Origin: Zanthoxylum bungeanum
Lineage: Eukaryota > Streptophyta > Magnoliopsida > Sapindales > Rutaceae
NCBI GenBank assembly: GCA_019454045.1
Contig: SKCR01021430.1
Location: 1-64,000 of the forward strand
Length of the DNA stretch: 64,000 bases
Direction: 5' to 3'
Shown here: positions 54,473-64,000 of the stretch, piece by piece
Layout: every line of letters begins with the position of its first letter
Numbering within the stretch: position 1 is the first letter of the stretch
Notes under the pieces: model-generated
Seen by the model: only the letters and a program-made list of their open reading frames with translations
Database searches by the model: none
Told to the model about the DNA's origin: nothing
Program-made: the position numbers and the translations under genes

Positions 54473-56422
54473 TGATGAGTGGTATTTATATCACTATTTC
54501 CCACTCATTTAATCTAATATTGGTATAGTTTCTTGAGTTTTGTGAATGTTTTGATGTGTTTTGTTTTTTTGTAGATAAATAAAGTTTCAGGACATTCTGG
54601 AGGTGATTTGGAGCAAAACAGTGAAAATTGGCGAAAAAGGGCATTTTGGTAATTTCCAGCGTCGCGCCGCCCAGACCTTCCGCGTCGCGACGCCCAGCAT
54701 GCGTCGAATCTGCTAACGTGCGCCTGGTCAACTGATCAGGATTTGAGAAGTTTGACTTTGCTAAAATGCGCCGTGCCACGTGTCACCACCACAGAAGATC
54801 CGCTAACGTGCGCACGCCACATCATCGTGACGCAAGCAATGACGTCATGAACAGTGCCACGTCATCAATGACGTCAGCTTCATAATTGAGTTCCAGCCGC
54901 CATTACATGTGTCAACCTTATCCTCTTATCCGAATTGCTACGTGTCGCCTCCTCATCGTGCCACGTCGACAAAATCCAGCGTCGCGACGCTGAGGGCTTT
55001 GGCGTCGCGACGCTCGAACAGTAAAATTTTACCTATAAATAGAGCGCGAAATTTCAGATTCCAGTGTGCCTTTCTCTCTCTCATCTCTTTGATGAAGAGA
55101 GAGTTTCTCTCTCTAAAAATATTTTAATTTTATTTTTTATTTTTTTTAGTTTGTAATTATTTTAATTACCATTTGTAATAATAGTAATTTAGTTTTTACT
55201 TTTTACTTTTTACAGTTTTTACTATTCATGAGAAAGTAATTCCCAGCTAGGGTGAAAGGTAATTCTTTTACTATTACTATTTAGATTAATCTCCCTTAAA
55301 AATAATATATTTACTAATTAAAATACTGATTAATAAATGATACCGCTATATTGGTCGGTTGGCAATTTATTTTAATCTGGTTTAAACCTGACTTAAAAAG
55401 GATACCGCTATATTGGTCGGTTGGTAATTTAATTATGGTACCGCCTATATGGCTGGTTGGACTTAATTTGACTTAATCAGGATACCGCCAGATTGGTCGG
55501 TTGGTAATATTATAACAAGTTTATATATTATTTTATGGGAGATATCTAAATTAGTAGTAGTAAAAGTAATTCTTTTACCTTAGCATTTTATTTTATTTTA
55601 CTTTTCAGTTTTACTTTATGTCTTTTACTTTTCAGTATTTTTACTTTATGTCTTTTATTTTTCAGTTATTAGTCTTATTTATGTGTTGTAACTAAATAGT
55701 TATTTGGGGTTGTGATGAATTTCACTATCACCGGTTTATAAGGGTTAGATTATAGTTTGGGTATTATAAAGATTTATTTATTAAGTCTTAATCTTAATTC
55801 TTTTTATTAATTGGCCATTAATAAAATTGATTAGGTAAACTTAAAATGAACTAGACATAGGGATTTTAAATTTAAAACCTTAAACTCAATAGCCCACGAT
55901 CTTCCTTGAGGATAGATAACCCTTTAATAGATTTCCTTACAGGATAGGAATATACCTGTCGGGCGGGGGTAGCCATAATTGGAACTTAATCTTAATGAAT
56001 CCAGATAATGTGGTTGACATAGGAATATGGTTCAATTGGGTTATACTGGGTATTTGTGTCTGACCATCGACAGATGCTTTCGCATAATTTCGTGTTCCAG
56101 GTTAATAAATCATTGTATTTCCTAACTATAAAATAATCACTTCATCTTTATAATGATATTGGAATAAATCACAACCCTAGATCTTTGTGTCTTTTGTATT
56201 TTCTTTAGTATTTTCTTTTGTTTTTATTTATTTTTTATTTAGCAAAGTCTTTCAACCAAACAAACAAACAATCTCTCTCTCTTCATTTAATTAGATATTT
56301 GTAAATAAATAGATTCAACAATTAATAACAACAGTAGGAATTAAGTCCTCGTGGGATCGATATTTTTATACTACTTGAACGATACGTGCGCTTGCGTTAT
56401 ACGTGTGTGTTTACGCCGGTCA
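54473..56422 (+). repeat. 3' LTR of element I
   Basis: Near-copy of 46802-48726. It has about 45 bp extra near 56142 (CTTTATAATGATATTGGAAT), which the G and E LTRs also have, so the 5' LTR carries a deletion. Polypurine tract TTAGGTTTGGGGGTTG ends at 54472. Confidence 0.93.
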
Positions 56423-56427
56423 GTGAT

Positions 56428-58780
56428 TAATAATGCTATACACTTTGGTAATTAAATTGGGAATTTGGAATTTGTAATTTAATTATATTGGCCTAATTTT
56501 GGAAATTGGACTTTTAAAGTTGTAAATGGGCTTATTGGGCTTGGTTGTACTAAGTTGGGTTTAGGCTAAATTGGTTGGATCCAATTGGGCCCAAAACCGC
56601 TTCCATAAAACCCAAATGCGACTAATGGACCTTTAAGTATTTAATTGGGCCTAATGGGCCTAAATTGATTTCTGGGCTAATGGAGTAACTCCGGGATTGG
56701 ACTTTGGTTATTGGGTTCGACCCGAGTTGACCAAAAGTCCACACCTTAAAGAAATTAATTAAAATCCCATTGGACTTTAATTAAATTGACGTTGGACGTT
56801 AATCGGGCTTTGAGACCCGTAGCGATTAAATTTGGAATTTAAGTTGTAAAGGTTCGTCAAATAAAGTGTATTATTTAATTTGGAATTAAATAACGAATTA
56901 GTATTAAATACAAATTGAATTGGATTTAATTTTGTAGTTTAATTTAATTCGAGAATTTATACGTTAAGTACTTATTCGCAAAACGAGTTTGACTCGCTCA
57001 AAATCAAATCGTTGTTTGACATTGGATGGTCACTAATTATCAGATTAATTAATTTGATTAGATTGATTGATAACATGCTTGTGTGAATACATGGTTGCGA
57101 TGCATGAATAATGTATATCGGATGGATATTAGATGGGTGGGGCAATTTTAGAAATTGTTGTAATAAATTGATTTATTAATTGGACCTGCGTGTCCAGCCT
57201 TATTACCTCCTTATTCTTTGTATTATCTTCTCACTTATTCCCCTCAATGTAAATGAGGTTTCTTTAGAAGTGTAGTGTAACTGGTAGAAGTAAATACTTG
57301 TGCTAGCGGGAGAGAGGAAATGGAGAGATTGGATCTAGGATCAATGTGTAAAGTATCCATCCGCATATCATTATTATTTTATTCATATGCGCTTTATTAT
57401 GTGTTTAGAATGCATGTTTAAGGGTGTATGATGATGAGACCTTAACAAAGATAATAAATTGGTTGCCAATTTGCACTCGAAAAACCCTCGCAAAATATTA
57501 AGCGTTTTTCCTTCCATTGAGTGATTCTCACTCAAGATCCGAGACTGGCATTTGCTTGTTGGCCAAAGTCAAGACCTTTGTCCGTCGAGGATGTGTTTGA
57601 ATCATGAGAGTTTTGTTCCATATCGGTGTCTTGAACAAGTTGTGGTTTATTGGCCAAAGTCAATACCACTTCTTGTCCATCGACATTGATTACGAAGCTT
57701 TCCATGGTCAATGGGTCGCGCTTGACTGGGATCACTAAGTTTGTTGTGCCAAAGCCAAGGCTTAGTTGATTCAGAGGAAAATGGTTAGGTAATATATTGG
57801 ATATATTGGCATATATAAGATATATGTTTCGGACTTGGATGTCCCCCTACTGGATCTAGGAATTGGATTGGATCCAATTGATTTTAGAGATCTACCTAGT
57901 TAATTATCATACAATTTGTTGGCCAAAGTCAAGATTGTGTGATATTTAACGGGATCCTAGCCCGCTAGGAAACACGGTTTCCCGAGTACTCGACAGAGGA
58001 TTAGAGGCTCGCCGAAAAATAGTGGGAGGCAAGAATTAAATTTGCAATATTCGTTTAATTACTTCCAATACGCGCTCAATCAAATATCATTCGTCAAATA
58101 AATTAAATGTTAGTTGGACTAATATTTAAATTGTTGTTTTAATTAATAGTTGGACTATATTCAATCTATTAAATTATAGTTGATTAAATAGTTGGACTAT
58201 TGTAATCATTATAATAAATAGTACCTAAATAGTTGATTAAATAGTTGGACTATTAAAATCAAGAAAAAAATGAAAGATTGACATTTAAAACATAATCCTA
58301 GGGAAAATGTATTTAAATGGTTTAATTTTCAAAATTGGGAATAATTTCAGGATGGTCCTGGAAACTAATAAGTTACTTTATTTGATAAAATAACATATTA
58401 GGCCTAAGCCCGGAGTTAAGCAAATAGTCGAGCATAATCTTTGGAAGATTTATGTAATGATAACTTAAATGCTTAATCCATCAAGCTTGTCGCAGTAGAC
58501 TCCTTAATTTCTTTGTCAGAACTAAGGGTTAGATCCTTAAAGTATGATAAAGAAATTAAAGGATCTTCATAAATCTATACTTAGATTTTAGAAGTACTAA
58601 TATTGCTATAGTAAACTCTTGGAGAGTTAATGGCTATTCTCAATAAGATAAATTCAAACTTTGTAATTAGGCAAGTAGCGCAAGGCGCACCTTACTTCGA
58701 TATTCTAGAAACTCGAGGCTTTGCCAAAGGCTACTGGAATGTGAAAAGGGCAAAGGCAAAATCATTATAATCTTCTAGGA
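56428..58780 (+). other. Leader and decayed gag start of copia element B
   Basis: AT-rich; mirrors 36000-37800 of element C. It contains TTGGCCAAAGTCAA three times (57553-57569, 57650-57666, 57919-57935). Apart from the antisense ORF listed next, no gene is seen. Confidence 0.5.
57532..57735 (-). other. Antisense ORF within copia element B, shared with element C
   Basis: 68 codons, starting MIPVKRDPLTMESFVINVDG and ending GQQANASLGS. The conserved part also reads upstream as LGFGTTNLV. Same relative strand and place as 36932-37123 in element C. Product not recognised. Confidence 0.4.
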
Positions 58781-61780
58781 TGATAAATGACATATCCTAA
58801 AATGTCTGCCTAAATTATGGCAAACGGGATCGTGGAAGCGTGACTGCCGTTTGGACAAGGCAGACATGAAGGAATTAAAGACGAGCATGGCTCTGACTTC
58901 AAATATGTTTGTCATATTATGTTCACTACTAGTATTAAAATTGGATTTTAAATACTTAGTGTGGTACATAAAATATATGTACTGATGTTCAGAATCTGCT
59001 ATGAGCAGGATACTGACATCAATTGAGATTTATCTGCGAATTGGAAACGGGACGAAAATCGATGTTTCAACCGTAGATACCTAAGTTTAGGAACTACCTT
59101 TCGGGTGTGTACCTAAATTTGGAAACTGTTATAATGTAACTAGTTTGACTAGAAACATTATCTCTACATCAGTGTTTAACCTGCGGCGGGTGAACCTTTA
59201 TATTCTAGAACACTAAAGTGTTTTATTATATAAAGATGATATTGAGATAAACACATTAGATGTAAATAACAGCATTTATATTTTGAATATAAATAAATCT
59301 CAAACGTATAACATGACAAACAAATAGCTCAAACTGATTTGATCAGAAGAAACTTAAAAGTGGCATTGTTGTCTGGGACACAATTAAACAAGACTCGTAT
59401 ATCCACACTTTTGACGAGTGGGTACTAGGACTGATTTGATTCCATTCAAATAAAGTCAACGAATCTAGTTTATTGGGCAATGTGCCTAAAACACTATTTA
59501 CTTGGTAAAAGTGAAAATATCACTGATCTGTTAGCCCTGGTTCATAGTGACGTAAGTGGACCCATATCTAGCTAGGCTAGAGGTGGATATGAATATTTCG
59601 TGACCTTAAGGATGTGGCATCGCGTTATGGTTATGTGTCTCTTTTGAAACACAAATCGAAAACTTTTAAGTTTCGACACGAAATACACAAACAGATCGGC
59701 TAAAGTATTAAACCGTCACGGTTAGACCGTAATGGAAAATACTTAAGCAATAAGTTTCTAATATACTTGAAAGAGTAAAGTATTCTTTCAAATGAGGACT
59801 CCTCCCGGAACACGTCAGTTTGACGGTGTGACCGAACTGGATAAACCAAATTTTGTTGGACATGATAAGGTTAATCGTGAGTCGCTCTGAGCTATCATTT
59901 CCTTCAACGGATACGCTTTAACAGTGCATAACTTATTTAGAATAAGGTTCCATAAAAATATGTTTGACAGATATCATATTAGATATGAACAGGAACGAAA
60001 CCAGGTTTCTCATTCCTGAAAATTTGGGTATGCTAGGCATATGTTTGGATGATACCAAACTAAAACCCAAATCGGATAAGTGCCAATTTTAGGTTATCCT
60101 AGGGATACCAAAGTATAGTACTTATACATCTCACCAGATAATAATGTAATTGTTGCTCACCATGCGGTTTTCCTAAGAGGAATACCTATATGCAGTGGTA
60201 AGTGGGAGGATAGTAAAACTCGATGAAAATTGGAGTAATACTGTTACAGGCACCGATTCTTTAATGGAACACATATAGTTCATCAAGGATGAAACTATAC
60301 CAGTAATCTTCGTACACAAGAACCGTGTATGTCGGAGAGAGTCAGAAAACAACCTGGGGTATGGGTTTCTGATCTCACCTCATAAAGATGTCAATCTTAT
60401 TGAGGACACCAACTGACTACGTATGAGGAAGTGATACAAGGTATCGACTCCCTATTATGGCAAAGTGCCATGACGTCCGAAATGGATTCCATGTATATCA
60501 ACTATGTTTGGATACTAGTTGATGTACCGCAAGGCATTGTGCCTATTGGTACTTATAAGTATTCAAGGAAGACATACATAGATGGCAACATACCAACGTA
60601 TAAAGCTAGGCTTTTAGCGGAAATGTATGGTTATCAACATTGTGTTGATTACGATTCAATCTTTTACCTGTTGCCACGGTAAATCCATTTGGATAATGCT
60701 TGCTAAAGCTGCATGTTTCATTTATGAAATATGTCAGCTTAACGGTAAAATCGCTTTCCTGAAAAGAAAACCTTTCGGAGGATGTTTTCAACATCCTATC
60801 GATTTTGTCGTACCAAAACTAGCAAACAAGGTTTGCGGGTTATTCGATCCATGTTTGGATTGAAGCAAGCATAGGTTCTTGGAATTATCGTTTTGATGTA
60901 ATCATAATAGTTTATGATTTAATTCAAAACGAAAATGATTCTTGTGTATATAAGAAGGTTAGTGGGAGCGCACTGACAGTGGATGTCCTATAAATAATGA
61001 TAATATGTCATTTCTTGGAAATGAAATTCCCATAATACAATAGGTGAAAGCTTGGCTTTCAGAAAATTCTCTGTAGAATTCTTGGGAGAAACAACATTTA
61101 TTCTAGGAATAAAGATCTACTGGGATAGATTTAAAGTTGTTTACACTCTCCGAGAGCTCGTACATTGAAAAATGTACGTGACCTGGTGTCTCATACGCTT
61201 TGAGCATATGAAGTCACAATCGGGCCAATCCAAGTGATAGTCACTGGATTGATGTTAAGAACATCCGTTAGTATCTTAGAGATCTAAGGATGTTGCCTTA
61301 AACTATGGAGATGGAGAACTTGAAGTGACTGGGATCACTGTAGCAAGTTTCCTAACCGATAAAGACGACTAAAAGTCGCAAACGGTATTATACAGTTTGA
61401 ATAACGAAACAGTAAGCTGGAAATCTTCCAAGCAAGATACTGTTACCGAATAAATAACAAATGCGGGTTATTGCTGCAGCTGAGGCAGCAATAGAAGCCT
61501 TCTAGGTCAGTAATAAATCTAATTAGATTAGATATAATTTTGTTAGCAGCTGAGCTAGGCTTGAGCACAAGCTAAAGAATTAATGGTCTCATCAACGATC
61601 CAGATACATACTTCGACTATTCATCTGATTCGTTCGGATCATACATCGTGGTGATGTGATGATCGTATAAATCGCATCACACGATAATCATGCAAATCCG
61701 CTGACGAAAGCCTTTTCTCAGCAGTTTGAGCCAACCGTACATAGTTCGGGTGTCAGACACTCGAGTGACTGGCTATAGGC
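58781..61780 (+). pseudogene. Copia gag-pol remnant, element B
   Basis: Zinc-knuckle remnant KCLPKLWQTGSWKR (about 58800), gag-pre-integrase/integrase pieces (LVHSDVSGPIS, GGYEYFVT, YGYVSLLKHKSKTF, about 59540-59670), PPGTRQFDGVTE-like residues, reverse transcriptase from 60431 (TSEMDSMYINYVWILVDVPQ, IPTYKARLLAEMYGYQHCVD, SIWIMLAKAACFIYEICQL, then a CVYKKVSGSALTV-like stretch at about 60945) and RNase H end (HANPLTKAFSQQF, about 61688-61730). Many stops and frameshifts. No catalytic YVDD box is intact. Confidence 0.8.
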
Positions 61781-61781
61781 C

Positions 61782-61792
61782 AAGTGGGAGAT
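61782..61792 (+). other. Polypurine tract of copia element B
   Basis: AAGTGGGAGAT is directly before TGTTGGACAA of the 3' LTR. Confidence 0.8.
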
Positions 61793-63827
61793 TGTTGGAC
61801 AATTATGACCCATAGCGTCACTATTTGTACATATCATGGTGTTGTGGTACAAATTAACTATGTGACAAACGAGATTGCACTCTTATCATTTGTGATTAGA
61901 TCACCAAGATACATAAATGATAGGAGGTCCTTATGATTTGTTCCTGGATTGAGAATGATATGAGACAGTATCAATCCACGAAGGATAAATCATTAAATAT
62001 CCCTAGTCAGAGTATTATCGAGATTGGACATCGATGAATACGTTAAAGACTGGTATTACACTTGTGCACGTTGTGAGGGCACAACGGCATAGTTCTCATA
62101 TATTTGGGTATATGATACTCATGCAAGTGTAATAGGAGGTTGTGTTTTACCGATGGTACGGGAAACAGCTTCGCTCTGGATAGACCCCCTCGGAATTCCA
62201 TTGGTAGTATGACTGTGTGTCTATGGAAGTCCGAAATCAGGGTAGGTTTATTTGGTCTTAACCTGAGACTTGCACCGCTAATACTTACGACAATCAATAT
62301 ACTTTGATTGCGGTCATCCAGGGCTTTAACAGGTTCTGTGTACGCCTATGCTGGGTATATTGAGAATCGTAGTGTATTGGGTGTGATGTCAAGAAGGAAG
62401 TGTCACTCCAGTCATATGGAGATGATGATCGCGTAGGGATACAGAACTGGTTCTCTAAAAAGGTTGCAACCGTCGGGATAATATGACTTGGTCATGATTA
62501 TCCGATAATAAAGAGACTAGTTTTTCGTCATCCGATATATGCTTCGTACGGGGAAGACACTGTACCAGCCCCAGACCTTGCATGTGATCATCCGATACTG
62601 GATCGAAATACGCAATACTACGTATACTACGCCTGATATAGATCTTTTATTCCTGTAAGGATATTTCTGGAGAATTGGGTAGGCATGGAGTTTTGCTAGA
62701 AGCCAACTTTGTCTTGTAAATCGGTATAAACGTAGTACTAGGTACTTACGTGTTCGGATAGTCCGACGACCGAATCTACTGCCAACATATCCGGGGATCT
62801 CATGGGTCGCTTCCCGAAGATTCACCGATGACATATAATTCGCACTTTTATTAATCTAGGATTAATTAGAAGAGAGAGAAAATTAATCTGGGATTAATTG
62901 CGGAGATATTTTATCTGGGATAAAATATCATTTAAATAGAGAAAATGATTAATTTGGAATTAATCGGTTAAATTAATATATTCGATATATTAAACGAAAT
63001 TGGATTTCGGCGCGGAATTAAAATTAGATTTTAATTCGGGCGAACGAGTTAATTTAGAATTAATTCGTTAGCGACGTGAATAGTGATTTCGCTAGGCATA
63101 ATCATTTAATTATGTCGTAACGGAAAATTCATTAATTTGGAATTAGCAAACCCGAGCCCGGGATTGTTTGCGAGCGCATTCGCATTTCAAATTCGAGTGC
63201 GGCACGCAAGTCAAATCAAGCGTCAAATCGCTAGTCACATCAAGCATCAAATCGCTTGTCAAATCAAGCGTCAAATCGCTTGTCACATTGATTGATTGAG
63301 TGATGTGACTTGATGGAAGGGGTTGGAAAGCTTTTTGAATGCTTAATTGACATATATTAATATTTTAATGTTTGGTATATGTTATTGGTTTTGGAAATCA
63401 ATAAAATCTAATACACTTTTTTAACTCTCTCTCTTATCTTTCTTCTTCCTCTCACACGCCCAAAGGGCTGAAATTTTTTTGGTTTCTGGTTTGCAAAAAC
63501 CGTGAGATGGGAAGCAAAAGTGCTTGATTTTTGTGGCAAAAATAATGAGAGCTAGCACTCCGAGAGACATGCGAAGGTGATAGGGAAGTCCACCCATGAG
63601 CCGGGAATCGTTTGACGAAGCTTGGAGCTTGTTCAAGGAGCAACAATGGCCGAAAACAGTGAGCTATTTCACTGCCACTGCCGAGCAGTCCAAGGAGACA
63701 GAAATCAAATTTTTGTTGCCTCCTGCATCGCTCAACCGATCGATGTGAGTATTCTGCAACTCCTCATTGTATTCACACTTATTTTCAATGCTTAAAATGA
63801 TCTTGGGATGCTTAGTATTTTCCAACA
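61793..63827 (+). repeat. 3' LTR of copia element B with hairpin array
   Basis: TGTTGGACAATT to TTTTCCAACA. The hairpin array spans 62850-63070; arms and loops are given in the findings. An antisense ORF of 105 codons is at 62517-62834. The last 1 kb matches the arms inside element G. Confidence 0.92.
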
Positions 63828-64000
63828 AGTATTTCAACAACCTACGAGCATAGTGCAGTCATAAATAAAGGAAGATTCTCCGCAGCTAAACCTGAAACCA
63901 CTCCAAAGCGCCGCAAAAAGAGGAAAAGAAAGGTCACTGCTCACTTGGAGATGATCCCTGGAAGGTTAAAAATGAGGCCGAACCAATTTTACCGAATGTG
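63828..64000 (+). pseudogene. Element H coding remnant, after the copia B insertion
   Basis: It starts with the AGTAT duplication. The frame continues the interrupted reading for a few codons to a stop (FQQPTSIVQS), then a shifted frame gives a very basic stretch, TPKRRKKRKRKVTAHLEM. It runs off the window. Confidence 0.6.

Larger units (their letters stand above)
46802..56422 (+). mobile_element. Gypsy element I: young, non-autonomous, with truncated gag and LOG
   Basis: Flanked by GTGAT (46797-46801 and 56423-56427). LTRs of 1,925 and 1,950 bp are nearly the same; the clearest difference is about 45 bp missing from the 5' LTR near 48478. Order: LTR, perfect tRNA-Asp PBS, capsid-less gag ORF, conserved post-pol block, AC-rich region, LOG, hairpin and internal polypurine tract, structured repeats, polypurine tract, LTR. 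There is no protease, reverse transcriptase or integrase, so its mobility depended on another element. As the innermost insertion it is younger than B and H. Confidence 0.93.
44315..63827 (+). mobile_element. Copia element B, inserted in H, split by gypsy I
   Basis: Perfect 5-bp duplication AGTAT on both sides. LTRs 44315-46348 and 61793-63827 (TGTTGGACAATTATG to TTTTCCAACA). Altered initiator-Met PBS at 46350. gag and pol remnants 58780-61760. Same family as C and as the LTR arms inside G. All coding parts are broken. Confidence 0.93.
41886..64000 (+). mobile_element. Athila-like gypsy element H, split by copia B, continues past the window
   Basis: LTR 41886-43332, tRNA-Asp PBS 43339, gag remnant 43556-44314 and again from 63833. 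The gag lacks most of the capsid domain. The 44310-44314 and 63828-63832 AGTAT duplication shows that the parts on both sides of copia B belong together. Confidence 0.85.

Overview
The window is nuclear DNA of a flowering plant, probably a eudicot, and consists almost entirely of nested LTR retrotransposons. The evidence is AT-rich sequence, Ty1/copia and Ty3/gypsy (Athila/Tat-like) proteins, primer-binding sites matching plant tRNA-Asp and initiator-Met tRNA, and LTR promoters with TATAAATA boxes. I find no ordinary host gene, tRNA, rRNA or CRISPR array. Nearly every coding region carries stops or frameshifts.

Layout. (1) 1-6681: gypsy element E on the minus strand; its far end lies outside the window. 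It has inserted into the RNase H region of copia element F (6682 to about 8.7 kb, plus strand). (2) About 8.7-11.3 kb: poorly resolved decayed repeat. (3) 11299-41885: copia element A (plus). Its pol is split twice, by gypsy G (17779-25182, target duplication TACTC) and by the gag-only element D (25487-40368, minus, TATGG). D is itself split by copia C (31092-40344, minus, CTTGC/ATTGC). (4) 41886 to the right edge: Athila-like element H, inserted in the 3' LTR of A. H is split by copia B (44315-63827, AGTAT), and B by gypsy I (46802-56422, GTGAT). I is the innermost insertion and looks the youngest.

Main discovery. The related gypsy elements E, G and I all carry an intronless gene of the LOG family (cytokinin riboside 5'-monophosphate phosphoribohydrolase, the cytokinin-activating enzyme). 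It lies where Athila-type elements carry an extra ORF, between the end of pol and the 3' LTR. All copies keep a C-terminal tail that I do not know from ordinary plant LOG proteins: a basic cluster followed by LDLNL, which fits the EAR repressor motif LxLxL. Each copy has its own nonsense mutations but no visible frameshift, as expected if the gene was inside the family before these insertions and decayed later. Element I has no pol, so it must have moved with proteins from elsewhere. Its LTR promoter has a dense cluster of ACGT-core (bZIP-type) sites upstream of the TATA box.

Other notable structures: a run of about nine hairpins with 3-nt loops in the copia B/C LTRs; a palindromic fusion of two such LTRs inside G; a three-part tandem-repeat tract in D; acceptor-like sites before the ORFs of E and I; a conserved hairpin plus internal polypurine tract just after LOG; and an AC-rich block in I bounded by a 25-nt perfect direct repeat.
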